Below the pieces are notes generated by a model. The model was given only the letters and a program-made list of their open reading frames with translations. It had not been told where the DNA came from and searched no databases. Shown piece by piece: positions 27,305 to 38,821 of a DNA stretch of 64,000 bases (positions are counted from its first letter, which is position 1; each line of letters starts with the position of its first letter). Made by a program: the position numbers and the translations under genes. Source of the stretch: Onchocerca volvulus (taxonomy: Eukaryota > Nematoda > Chromadorea > Rhabditida > Onchocercidae); NCBI GenBank assembly GCA_000499405.2, contig HG738137.1, forward strand, positions 22,406,603 to 22,470,602, given 5' to 3'.

Positions 27305-30300
27305 TATGCTTCTGTCTGTCAGTTTACATATTTTCAATTTTAACAGCGGATTTCCGTTTTTCGATAATACTGCCGCAAAATACGATTAAGAATGTTCACC
27401 TGGAACATCTTCAACAGGCATTGAAAACTTAACGCCTGTTGAGAATTTCCCGACAGTAATGTCCTGACTGGTCATCTTTCTCCAAATTTTTCTCTGATCC
27501 GTTGGTGTTCTTCATTTTTTATTAACTTTTCTCTACAAACTTATTTTTTTTTTTTTGTCTTATAGCTATTGGTGTTATATTATAAATTGTAAATTTTAAT
27601 TAAACGAAAACGAAATAAACAAACAAATGATCTCATGGAAAGTTACTCAATAATATTTAGATTTTCAGATTTTTCGAATTTTCCGAAAAATTTTAGATTT
27701 TTCCGCTAAATTTTAAATGTTGAAATTCAAAACAACTCACTCTTTCCAATGCAATATGCACTCCAATGCAGAATGATATTCTTTGCAATGTTACGCATCA
27801 TTTCACAAATTTCAGTTGTTATTTAAAATATTTATTTTATGACTTCAATTGCTATCTTTTTTATTAAAATAAAAAAACGCATGCGAAAAATGAATGGCAT
27901 AAATTTTTGAATTTTAGAATGTCAAATGTTTTAAACTCTTTACTTTTTCCTTCTCTTTTTAATGTGACAACAAAAGTTATTTTCTATCCTTTTTGGACCG
28001 AATTTTATAAAAAAACTGATTTCTAAATCGTCTCATTCTTTCTCTCTCTTCAGCAAAATTCAAATTCATTTTTCTGCAATTAATTCCTCTCCATCATTCA
28101 TCTTTTTTACTTTGTAGATTCTCAGAAAGCCATAACGATGGTATTTTTGATTCCTACAGAGATGAACCTAAAAAAGCATTCTTTTGTGATAATTTATTCT
28201 GAAATACGCTAAATCACTTTTAATGCAAATTTAAAAGATATTTCTTTCCTGCAAATTTCTCAGCTTATTTTTATATAAATCGGATTCCACAAATTATTTT
28301 TCTCTAAAAGCGTTGATTAACGTTTGATATTTTTTCAACTCCATGTTTCTTTGATTAGATTTGGTTGAAGTCTAACATTTCTCTATCATCGCAATTATTT
28401 AAATCTGATGTCTAATCATTTTGTTTACTCTTTTGTAATCATATATTTTTTGTTTATAATTCTTAAATCAAATTGAAATGTTCGGCAGATGTATGAGAAT
28501 ACATTTCAAATTTCGAATATAACTTCAATTTCTTCTGTTCCAAAAACTTATCTTTTGTTTTACTAGTTCACAAAGCACAACGCTATGTTAGTTCCACATT
28601 CCAGTAATGATTCCAGTAAAAATGATAAGTAAGTATCGAACCTCACATGTTTATCTGATTGTGATTATGCTTGATAATTTCATCGCTGATGTCAGCTTGC
28701 TTGATAAGTTGCTTATATTTCACATGTGGAAACGTGTTTCAAGTAATTTTGTTGTTGCAAATATTCTCACACATTTCCTTTGCATCTAATATTAATATGC
28801 GTATATTACAATTGACTTCAAGGACATGCAGCTTGCACCGAATAGAACAGCGGCGATAGCAGAATGATTAATCTTGAACTTAAAGAATAACATGGAATTG
28901 GATCAACGCGAGAAGAAAGAGGAATTGAAGAACTTTTCAAGAAGTAAAAAACATTGCAGCATTTGATGTCGATCAACATACAGTGAAGAAAATTAGAACG
29001 AATGATCAGAATGAGGGAAGATTTTCAGAAATGTAAAAGAGCAGAAGATGATCATGATCCGCATTAAGCTGCATATCAGATTCTAAAATGGAATTTTATA
29101 ATGAAGAACAAGTTTAGAATATCATAAAACATCAGAAGGAAACGGACAGAAGAGATCATGCCTGAAATGCTCAAAAATGCTGAAATAATTGCACAGTTTG
29201 AACAGCTTATCCTCTACGATAGATCAAAGATCTAACTGTTAAAATAATAAGGAAAACGAAAGCAAAGATGGATTTTCCCCACACAAGTATTCCAAGAAAA
29301 TCTCTTTTTTTTGTTTTCCTCTCATCACTGCTTTCATTCTTGAAGATAGGAATCTTATTTTTTATTTCAAAAAAAAAAAAAAAAATCAAATCAAGGAACT
29401 TGACTAACATGTCAAAGAAATATCCTATTAATTTTGTGATAATCCTGACACAATCAGAGAACTTTTGAGAACTTATGTCTTCCTGAGACAAGCTTATTTT
29501 TCAAATAATTTTTAAGAACAAACATTTTAATTTTATATTATTTTTATATTAAAAAATTCTACATTTTTTGTCATTTCGATTTTTATAAAGCTATGAATTT
29601 GAATATTTATCGAAGTTTCATACTAAATTCCATGCTCCTTTAGCATCACCTTTTTCAAATATTTCGTTCTGTCTGAATGCCTCAAACGATCTCATCAATG
29701 TCCATTCCCTTCTGAAGACTAGTTCTGCCAGATTTTGATTGTCAGCGATACATTCTCTACTCTCGAAGATTGATTGTACAGATGGATGAATGAACAAAAA
29801 GAACATAATCCTCACATCTCATTTTTTTCCTCGCCGCCGAGGATTTTTTTTTTCTCAAATTCTGCCTCGATAAAGCTTTTGACAAATTTTTTTTTTCAAT
29901 TATTTTGTGGCTGTTACTGTTAGAAATATTGATTGTTGTCTGATAATGATTGATCCTTATTTGGAGAGATATTTCATTCAGAGGGAAAAGAACTTGATAG
30001 TGTCATTTATGTCGTGAAATGACATCATCAAGTTCTTTTCTATTTTTATTTACAGCAATGATTGGAATGCAATGAGCAGAAAATCTTTGAAATAAAAAAT
30101 GAAACCTATTATTTGCAGCCTTTAAAAAAAAACTTGTTTAAAATTTCTTATATTTATCTTTTTTCATTCGAATTTTTCATTTTATTTAATTTTTACTTAT
30201 GAGGTCAAGAGATACTTTATGCTTTATCTTTCCATATTATTACTCAATTTATTCCCTTTTATCAATGCATATTAAACAGATGGAAGTTCATTAATGAAAT

Positions 30301-33300
30301 ATGTCCTGTCATAGCAGTACATTTATTAATCATAAATGCAATTATTTTTTAATCATTTCCTTGATTTCATTTATTTGTCCGAACTTTTCAAAAATTTAAA
30401 GTTTTTTTTCATTCCATCGTTTTTATACAAATAATGTTTTATTCTTCCGAAGTCGATTAATTTTTCAAACAAATGAATGAAATCAGAAACTAGTCCAGCA
30501 GTCGAAAAGATTATATAACATCATCGAGATAACACTGATGGAAAAAAAAAAAGCAGAGTACATTTGAAGCATAATTTCGTTTTCATGTTCATATATCCCT
30601 TTCATATGATTTTCATTTATCCCAATCCGAATTCACAATTTATATAAATAAAATGAAATGATTTTGAGCTCGATAAAATCTCAGCAATGCTTAAATATAA
30701 TTTACTTGTTCATAGCATTAATAAGATCATAAAGCGTGTTTAATGAAAATTAAAAATTCTTAACCCATTTGAAACTGAAATGTTACATGTAAATTTTAAA
30801 TGCTAGAAATAGGTCCAGTTTTTATTTAAATTAGTTTTATTTTATTAACATTTATTTTATATTTCGATCTTTCTTCTTTCTAGGTATTATCTGAAACCAC
30901 GAATGACTGGTGATGAGAACGATGATGGGATTCATGGTGGAACGAGCGATGTTCTAGCCGCTGAGAATCAGAATCCATTAAATGGTTATCAGCAGCTTGG
31001 CGAATTGCGCTTGCGACTCTATTACACTGCAGAACATGTATTACCGATCGAGTTCTATAAGCCGCTACAGATGAATCTTCTCAAATCATTGACTTTGCAA
31101 CCATTTTGTGCATCACCGGTTGGAATTCTCGAATATTTGCCATCGGTAAGAGCAATTTAAAAGAAAAGATAATGATGTCGAAAAAATAAATAAATTTAAA
31201 TTATATATTTTTGATTAAAAATTTTGAAAATTTAAGATTTACATTTTAGGTGGATATATTAACGATTGCGAGACCATTGATGAAGATTTTTGTGCAAGCT
31301 GAACTGATACGTCCATTGCTGAGGGTTCTTTGCTCTGATAACATTCTAAAATGCCAGTAAGTTCATCGTATTTAGTTTTTTCTCCTTAAAAGTCTAATTC
31401 TGCATATTTGGGACCGCGTTATTTTCAAGTCTTTTTTTTTTTTCTATTAATTTTTCTCTTGATATTTTCATTTCGATTATCTATAGGTGGTGATAAATAT
31501 CGAATAAATGAAGAAAAAACCGAAGATTAAGGAATAGACAAGAGATCGTTCCTCTCAATCAGCTTGGCTCTTTAAAAGATTGATTAAAAACTGAGCATAT
31601 AGACATATAGCAAATAATTCTCTTACTGCTCCTCCGAAGAACAGTATTCTTCAGGCCATTACAAATATTGCCAGAAATTTAAGCTTTATTGGATTTCGAG
31701 CCTTGATCTTCCGTTGAGCGTGCAGTTTTGTAGTTAGTCTATTTAGAAAGAAGCTAATAATTTATATTAAATGATTCAAAAGAAATATCTTCCAGGGATA
31801 TAAATACTTTATTTCGGAGTCAGTCGTTGGCAACAAAAATAATTCATGAACAGATGAAGTTTTTTGGACACCATTATCTTGTGATCTCAATTAAGCCTGT
31901 TATCGACATGGTAAATTCCTCGTATACTGTATTGAATTCAGTTAAAGTTATATAGTTCGACGGAACCCCTCCAAATTTCAATTTTTTAGTGTTTCTTTTC
32001 TAATTTAAAATTAACTTGCTTGCGCCAGGTGCAACAATTTCATTCATTATCTACTGAATCATCTTTAAAAAAAAAAAAAAAAAAAATTTTTAAGCTTTAC
32101 GAGCGATGAGAAATCATTATGCTTAATGACATAATTCCTATTTTCAGATTTATTGTGAGCGTAAATGTTGCGAGATCGATCCAATGAAATTAAAACAAGG
32201 CGATAGCATGGAATCGAATAAGGTCTTCGCTTAAAATTTCAAATAGTAATCTTAAGACAGAAATTCTAAAAGCTATGGAGAGGAAACATTCTGGTAGCTC
32301 GCGCTTGTTTACTTCAAGATCACTTTATTTGTCTCGAATTTAGAAGATAATTGAGAATTTTGAATGGTTACAATTCCTTATTAATAGATTTTGGCCAAGC
32401 AGAATGAATCGTTGTACTTTGAAACTTTCGACCAATTAATTTTTCAGCTAAATCTGATAGTATATGGTGAGATAGCGTTTTCACGAGTAGTTGATTCAAG
32501 TCACCGTTGCCCGTTAGTGCTGCGCGAAATGTTTTCCGATTTACGGGAACTTGCAGCGCAGCACTTTCCCGGTCGAGAAGACATCCAACGATTGATACTT
32601 AGTTCTTTCATTATTATGCGTTTCTTTGCGGCTGCTCTAATGAATCCGAAATTGTTTGGGCTCAAACGTGATCAGCCGGTTAGTTTATTCCAAAGAATTT
32701 GTTGAATACTTTTCATATATTTCACTTTTATTTATTTTTCGATTTTTTTCCAAATATTTGCCTCAGTTTTATAATATAAAGACTTGAGGACATATTTAAT
32801 GTTATTTTTTTTTTTACGGATTTTTTGATAAAGGTTAATTTTTTCGCTTCGTAATGTCGAAATTAGCATGTTTGATTTGAATTTTCATATGATAAAAAAC
32901 TTTAGCTCTCCTTTACCATCTAATTTTATGAATATTTTCTACGATGCTTCAGGAAGGTGTTGTTTGTCGTACCCTAGTGCTACTCTCAAAAATACTTCAA
33001 CGATTATCGAACTGCGTTGTCTCTGGGAATTCGCTTACTGAAAAAGAACCATGGCTTTCATCAGTTCTTGAGAGGTCAGTTCTCAATTGATCAAAAAAAT
33101 TTCTTACATTTAATCATTTTCGTCTTACATTTAATCATTTTTTATAATCCTTGTTGAGTGTTAATTGTTATATAAGATTAAAGCGAAATTTGTAGGTTCA
33201 CAGATGAACAACATAAGCTCGCAATGTTGAAGTTTCTTAATACAATATCAATGACGGAGACTACCACAGATGTAAATGGTGAAAATCTCTCAGTTGTTCG

Positions 33301-34948
33301 CGATGGGTAAATGTTTTAACTTCTTGTCCGATGGATTTTTAATCTTGACTCTTATAAGATACTTTAGTTGTAAGTGTGATTTTAACAAGACGAGCTAATC
33401 GAATTCACTTCTCACTACTAATACGTCAGAATATTCCTCACTATCATCAACTGACGAAAATCTAACATTATATAGTTGTCAATTTCAAAGTAAAAATGAT
33501 CTGTTTAACAGTAATTACAGTGATTTAGATGGAGATTTAAATTTTGACCGATTTGCAGATTTTTTATTGAAAGAAAATCTCGAGAAAAGCGTCGAATACT
33601 GAGAAATTTAGTGAATCAGAAGCGACGATATGTTGTATTAACAGAAAATGAGATTTGCTGGCAGAAAACAAAAGGTTTTTTTTAAGATCTTTTTTTTCTT
33701 CAATTCACTTTTAAAATTGTCTCATTCATGATTTTCTCAATTTTATATTCCGCAGTTGCTGGAAATATTTCAATAAATGAAAATCTAACTGTTTTTAAAT
33801 GCTGTACAAGTCTTCTTTCATTCGGATTTCGGGAATCATCCTTTGAATCCGGGATATTTTCAGTTCTAAGGAGATTTATTATTCTTCAGAGGAGACTGTT
33901 CATATGCAAAAGTTGAGTTAGAATCAATATTGTTAAATCTATCGAATGTTAATTTATTTTAGCAGATGCAGAACCGAAAGGTCGAATGAGGTTGCAAGAA
34001 GTGAACCAAATAGAGCCGGTGGTAGATGCAAAAAATGTTTTCAAGATAGCATCATCGGATTGTGAAATTCAATTCCAGGCACCAAGCACTGTTGAGATGA
34101 ATGAATGGTTGGATGTTTGGCTCTTTATTTTCTTAATTTTCGAATAATTTTTGGGTTAAAATCAGTTAATTTGTCTTTGACAGAATAAGGTTCTTGAATA
34201 AAGTCCCATCATAAATTTGGAATTCTAGGATAGTACAAATCCAGAAACAACGCAAGCGGCAACTTATGATCGCACTGCGTACGAATGAATCGAACGATGC
34301 ATTTGAAATAGATACTGAACGAGAACTTGAGGCAATTCATGCGATAATTTATGAAAATGCGGAAACACTAAAACAGTGGAAGAATATACTGGAAGGAACG
34401 GAGATTCCGACTTTACATTCATGCATACCGATTGCATTACAAGATCAGGTTCATTTTCAAAATGATAGCGACATTTCATCATTGCGATGATTTGTTTTTC
34501 TTACTATTCACTGTTTTCAGCTGAAAAACAGTGAAAATCCGGAACAAGCAAAGCAGTTATTTTACAGTAGTCTTCAAGAAATTTTGCATAGTACTTTATT
34601 GATCGAAAAATCACATAATGAAATTGTTAATCGCTTCATCAAACAAGTAAGATTTTCTGCTTAATTTTGTCTTGTTAGAATGTATAATTTCAGTTTTGTT
34701 ATTAGGGAAAATACCGATGCCATAATTTATTATGTCTTACAAAATTTAGTTAAACTGTTGAAAAATGATAAAAAAATACAAAAGTAAATTTACAGATTCA
34801 TTTCTAACTAAATAAGACTGATTTATTCCGAGATTATATGAAATTCTTTTAGATTCGTTATGGTAAAGGAACAAGAGAACTTCCAATCGGCGATGATAAT
34901 TATTTGCTATTGAAATCAAGATTCCGTAAAAGCCTTGATGAGATCTGA
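15181..34948 (+). CDS. gap-1: Ras GTPase-activating protein, GAP1/RASA2-3 family (C2-C2-RasGAP-PH)
   Basis: Sixteen exons close in phase to 954 residues: 15181-15695, 16381-16635, 25193-25310, 25702-25892, 30884-31145, 31250-31356, 31796-31910, 32148-32222, 32388-32678, 32953-33074, 33196-33306, 33559-33674, 33963-34107, 34229-34448, 34521-34646, 34853-34948. The order is a Ser/Thr/Pro-rich N-terminus (1-110), C2A (about 112-255), C2B (about 253-362), RasGAP (about 402-700), PH (721-810) and a C-tail with a GAP1-like YGKGTRELPIGD motif. The presumed arginine finger is Arg490 (NTLFRSQSLA); the FLR-type motif reads FIIMRFFAAAL with Arg624. By family, it should speed GTP hydrolysis by Ras at the inner membrane, with C2 and PH domains giving lipid contact. 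Start: ATG 17 nt after an acceptor at 15163, consistent with trans-splicing, though upstream exons cannot be excluded. The symbol follows the C. elegans GAP1-type gene and is tentative. Confidence 0.9.
18492..18869 (-). mobile_element. BEL/Pao-like retrotransposon pol relic
   Basis: A minus-strand frame of 125 codons contains HFSKWLRLLRTTAWLLKFFK, which resembles the conserved Pao-type pol segment where a 'YSSW-x-KL-x-R-x-x-A-x-x-LRF' pattern occurs. The C-terminal part continues with a basic and acidic mix ending EGRIPSNKFT. Frames just upstream on the same strand (to about 19150) carry further protein-like pieces (for example FGIDNQDDVDGDEYPG) interrupted by stops, so this is a fossil and not a working element. 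No flanking LTR pair was identified. The assignment rests on one motif and could be wrong. Confidence 0.45.
19590..19630. promoter_or_regulatory. TATA-like box followed by paired CACGTG E-boxes
   Basis: A TATATAAA sequence at 19592-19599 is followed by two CACGTG palindromes at 19611-19616 and 19618-19623, and then by GCGTGAC. CACGTG is the classical site for bHLH factors of the Myc/Max/Mondo and TFEB/HLH-30 types. The cluster lies inside RasGAP intron 2 beside the Pao-like relic. It may be an LTR promoter remnant, an internal promoter or chance. Confidence 0.3.
20209..21729 (+). pseudogene. Helitron PIF1-like helicase pseudogene
   Basis: Across all three plus frames one can follow the C-terminal part of a PIF1-like helicase of Helitron polyproteins. 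In order: LNLLGMPSLNR, a P-loop region reading ETTRGTGRTFLI instead of the usual GGTGKTF pattern, LASSGMASALLPGG, STLWQHVKMLKLTTNIRVQL, NDRSAGIFLHQLLEIGN, LPHNFCNL, HDWLSERAALAAKNKDVDEL, PTEFLNSLDLPGMPPH, LRNINQPKLYNGTRLAVKKL and SHGQLYVACSGVSKPDNL. At least several stops and frameshifts break it, and the P-loop Lys is lost. It cannot make a full helicase. Its continuous similarity shows a fairly recent insertion relative to the Pao relic. Confidence 0.88.
22474..22503 (+). mobile_element. Helitron 3' end: hairpin plus CTAG
   Basis: The stem is 22474-22480 paired with 22486-22492, with loop CGTAA. Seven bases follow, then CTAG at 22500-22503, and T at 22504 as expected for insertion between A and T. 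This layout (short GC-rich hairpin just before CTRR) is the known 3' signature of Helitrons and lies downstream of, and in the same orientation as, the helicase relic. Confidence 0.8.
27239..27300. repeat. (TG)31 microsatellite
   Basis: An uninterrupted run of TG dinucleotides spans 62 bp, with a shorter TG tract about 50 bp upstream (from about 27183). It lies in RasGAP intron 4. Open frames of Cys-Val or His-Thr repeats over this tract are artefacts of the repeat. Confidence 0.97.
29985..30040 (+). ncRNA. 56-nt near-perfect hairpin, candidate microRNA precursor
   Basis: The arms GAAAAGAACTTGAT (29985-29998) and ATCAAGTTCTTTTC (30027-30040) pair perfectly over 14 bp. After a 2-nt internal bulge (AG against TC) another 8 bp pair (TGTCATTT with AAATGACA), leaving an 8-nt loop. 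Total length and the single small bulge match animal pre-microRNA dimensions. It is in the sense orientation inside RasGAP intron 4, so it could be made from the host transcript. It could equally be the remnant of a short fold-back transposon. I do not recognise the mature sequence. Confidence 0.4.
33102..33143 (+). repeat. two-copy 21-bp tandem repeat
   Basis: The unit TCTTACATTTAATCATTTT plus two linking bases occurs twice head to tail in the short intron after RasGAP exon 10. It is a small slippage-type duplication and does not touch the splice sites. Confidence 0.7.
33955..33966 (+). promoter_or_regulatory. tandem NAGNAG splice acceptor in the PH domain
   Basis: The acceptor of RasGAP exon 13 reads ttttagcag, so splicing after either AG stays in frame. 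The two products differ by one alanine (QKTKADAEP or QKTKDAEP) in the first loop of the PH domain. Such sites commonly give both isoforms. Confidence 0.55.
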
Positions 34949-36922
34949 TATTTGATAAAATGAAAAATCAAAGGAAAAAAAAAGATAAGCTGCTAAAAAC
35001 ACGGTAAAACAAATGTAAGAGCTATTCTCGAACTCAGGAAACAAACCAAATTTTACGAAAATGCCTTATTGTCTCCACTGTAGTTTCTACTTATTATTTG
35101 TCTCGAAAGTTTTGTAATTTATTTGTCTTTTTTTTTTTTTTTTTTGAAGGTCTTTATTCTTTCAAGGTGCTTGAGTATTGTTACCATTATTTCTCCTAAT
35201 TTCTCGCTCAAAATCGTTCTCTGACTTTTTGGTCTGAGCTTTCTGTTGCCCATTCTCAGATTGAGCAATCTCAACTCTTTCCTCGATAATACATTTGAAA
35301 ATAACAGAATTTTTATTCTTTACCATTTTTGGTTATTAGAAAATGGGAAATGAAGTAGAATTGAGAGAATTAAAATATTTGCAGGAAAAATGAAATTCTA
35401 GAAAAATTTTTTGTCTGATATCATAAAGAATGATCAAATAAGTAATAACAATAGGATAGAAATGGATCCATACTTGTTAGTTATAGTAAAGTTTCTCATG
35501 TGTTATTTACCTCGACTATTTTTTCCTTTTATTATTTCTTCCGTTGTGTATATTTCTTTCCAGTTTCGTTAAAAAAGTTGGCTGGCTCAACTTAAGGTTG
35601 GCCTCTTGTTTATTTTTGCCGATATTTATTGGATACTCCATGGCTTATGTTTTTTGAAATTTTGTTCGATATTCTTGTCATTACTGTAGTCACTTCGTGT
35701 TCCTAATCCATTTAGTTTCTATTAGAAAGAAATGGTAGATGTTTTGTTTGAAGATGTTAGATGAAGTAGAAGAAATTGTGTAGATGAATATTAATAGTAT
35801 GACGGTATACTAAATAAGCGTCCTTAGGTAAAATTATTATTGTTACCATTATTCGATTATTTTGATTTTTTTTTTCTTCATTATATTTATATTTATTTAA
35901 GCAAAAATTTCATAAAATTTTTTATATAAAATTTTGTCATACCTCTTTTTCTACTGGAATTACATTTCATAATTTTTAATATATTATTATGAAAGAAGCT
36001 TTTTTAGGATTGAAAAAGGTATGGTTTTTTTTAGTAATATGATTGTGCATTGAATGAGAAGAAGAGAATTGATGGGAAAAACTTCTGTTCCATTGAATCA
36101 ACAATGCTTGATTGAAGAAAAAGAGAAGTTAGATTTGATAATTCCCACAATTTATTCTTTCTTGCACAAAAAACAAAGAAACAGTTGGTTATTTGTAAAT
36201 GAACTTGAGAAAACGACTGGAGAAAGAGCAGAAAGACGTGGAATGGAATTCGTAAAATTTTTCACATGTTTTTCATCATTTTACTTCTTCAGATGGGATG
36301 TACTGCTGAAAGACAAAGCGAAGATAAGAAATTCCTCCACTGGAATAAGAAGGGAAGAGTCTTGATGTGAACTTCGCAGAACTTGCTTAATGGCTTTTCG
36401 AACTTTAAAAGAGATAGCTTCATAGAACTTCTTCCTGAGAATTTTTTGCTTGTATTGTTTTGGATCTACGCTAAGCGATTTTTTCTACACCAAATCTTTC
36501 ACTATTTAATTAATGATAATCATTCGATTCAACTTATGACACATTTATTAATAATCAAATTAATGAAACAATGCTAAGAGACAATAAATCATTCAGATCA
36601 CGATCTAGTTATCACGAAAGCCTGCTTAAGTTAGCTTTGGAAAAAATTGCTTACTAAACAGGAAGCTAGATGTTGGATTTGATAATTCCTATAAACATGA
36701 TCGACTGTGAATTCTCTAAAAGATGAAAAAATTTTTTAAATAAGAAAATTGAATCATTCATTTCAATATTAATTTATTCAAGTAAATCAATAGAAAAGCT
36801 CGTGCAAAAAAAGAATGCAAACATTTTGTGAAATAAAGCATCATATTAAAATCTTTAAAAAATGTTACAAAAAACACAAACAGTTAAAGGCTTTTGTATC
36901 TTTTTTCCTGATCATTCGTTAA
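34949..36922. other. convergent intergenic region between RasGAP and thymosin genes
   Basis: This stretch holds both 3' UTRs. On the minus strand an AATAAA polyadenylation signal (plus-strand TTTATT at 36773-36778) lies about 145 bp past the thymosin stop codon. A 103-codon plus-strand open frame at 36054-36365 has a non-ATG start and no splice or family support. No other feature was seen. Confidence 0.55.
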
Positions 36923-38821
36923 CTATGTTGCCATTTTGTTTTTCCCACTTATTTCAATTTTGAGTTCCTCTTGCTCTCGAATAACATCTGAAATTTAAAA
37001 TGTCATTTTCATTTTAAGTATTTTTGAAAAAAACTGTCCTATTACAATTTTATTTTTTTCACACTATTATAGCCTGAAACAAAGGTCAAATTTAAAATAA
37101 CGCATGCACTGAAGTCAAGATGTATTCATGCAAATTTTTCTCAGCCTAATATTTTCCATCTGAGCCATAAGTTAGGATAAAGACATCATCGAAACTGAAA
37201 CAGATGCCCTCAATAGACTTATTCAGAATGCTTTTACTTTTATATTTTTTTATTATTTATAAGAGCATTCTATCTTCTATTTTACAATTTTACGATGTTC
37301 TGATTTTTCAAAAAATATTTTAACCATTAGCAGATGGAAGCGCTATTTTTACAACCGGATCGACATGTTTCAGCTTTTCTGTGTCAAAGTTAGCGATCAG
37401 CGCTGGTACTTTTTCACGAGCTATGTCTGAAGCGAAATATTTATTTGAATCAACTGAGAAAATTGATAATATTCCAAATTTACTTCCCAAATCAAAATCG
37501 CAGTGAAAATATTAAAAGGAAATCAATGGCTTTATTTATTTTCAGAATTCTTTATAGGATAACATTCCCTCACCGAACAATTTAAATAAGATTCAAAACA
37601 ATTTTTTCACCAACAATATTTCAAAAATCATATAAAGTAGAAGTTACCAACGGATGTCGGCAATATATTTTTCTCAACAACTTCAGCGTGACGAAGTTTA
37701 TTGGTATCGTGTGTCTTTATTTCTCCTTTCAAATTTTCATCCACTTTTTCTCGATACATATCTAAAATTAGATCGAGAAGTCATATCAAAATTCTCGTAA
37801 AAACGCAAAGTCAATATAGGTGAGGTTTTTTACACCTAGGGACCTGGATGATTGAAAAACTTTTCCTATATTTATTAGTTGTTGGATAATTTTTCGTGAG
37901 AAATAAAACATCAAAAAAGATCATTATCTTACTACGTTGTGATGCAATATTATACTGGTGAATTTCTTCTAGCAACACATTTAACTTTTCGAGTATATGA
38001 ATTTTTAATTAATAATAAAAAATTACCTTCTGGTTTTGGAAGAACATTCTTCTCAACAACATCTGCATGCCGTAGTTTACCGCGATCATGCATTCTAATT
38101 TCCTCTTTCAATTCACAATCGATCTTTTCTTGACAAATATCTTGAATAGAAATATAATTAAGACCATCATTCTTCTAATGAAACCAAAAAAACTCTTTCA
38201 TTGTCAAGGAATTTTGTCTCAAATTTTCCTCATAACGTCATCAAACATTTTTTCTCCTACAAATGCCAGAAATATATTTTCCAGCGGAAAATGAAAATCA
38301 GCACCAAAATTTGTAGTTTTATCATGTAAACTTCATGAAGGAAACTTATGCATTTGTTAAGAATGATAATGAAGTCTTATCAGCTATTGATTGTTGATAG
38401 GAAACATTTTAATTATGATATTGATATAATACGTAATAAAATAAGCTTTCTTAAAATCACATTTATGCGGATTTTATATATATCAGTTTCGATTAAACTG
38501 ATGGAAAAGAAATCAAAAGCTTACTTATTATTGAAGTTTATTTTGGAATGTAGCAATTACTCAACATTAAAATTTTGCAAATTGAAGCATCTAATGATGG
38601 CAGAATCCTTTCACTTCGTGACATCAGTATCATCCTAATCATCTTAATATCACAACTTGCAAAGAGAAAAATTCACCGAGAGTTGTGGGTAAAATATTCT
38701 TTTCGCTGATTTCCACATGCTTTAATTTTTGTTCCTTCGTAACTTCTGCAGCTATATCCGATGGTAATTTCGGAACTTTTTCTTCGTTTACGTCCAATCT
38801 TTCACCATTAATTTCTTCCAT
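36923..38821 (-). CDS. tth-1: tetrathymosin (four beta-thymosin repeats)
   Basis: Five minus-strand exons close in phase to 179 residues: 38821-38677, 38140-38027, 37761-37648, 37426-37325, 36987-36923 (stop TAG). All four introns are phase 1. Four beta-thymosin/WH2-type units occur: LKHVEISEKNILP, LRHADVVEKNVLP, LRHAEVVEKNILP and LKHVDPVVKIALP, each preceded by an amphipathic EK-rich helix, and the protein ends in VIREQEELKIEIS. Family members bind actin monomers in the cytoplasm through the L(K/R)-x-x-(T/E) motif. The fourth unit lacks the usual EKN-x-LP and may bind actin poorly. Start: the ATG is 11 nt after an acceptor (ttttag at 38833), consistent with spliced-leader addition. It is convergent with the RasGAP gene. 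C. elegans tth-1 is the expected counterpart. Confidence 0.92.

Larger units (their letters stand above)
25893..30883 (+). other. RasGAP intron 4 (5 kb)
   Basis: The donor TG|gttcgt and the acceptor ttctttctag join to give a Trp codon in QWYYLKP, the expected end of C2B. The intron contains the (TG)31 tract, the 56-nt hairpin near 30.0 kb, several A and T runs and no supported exon. Open frames at 28.6-28.9 and 29.2-29.5 kb on both strands lack protein-like features. Confidence 0.7.

Noticed and set aside
27134..27432. Cys-Val and His-Thr repeat proteins
   Set aside because: They are translations of the TG microsatellite.
36054..36365. 103-codon plus-strand frame between two convergent genes
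   Set aside because: The start is not ATG and the sequence has no domain or splice support; probably 3' UTR or intergenic.
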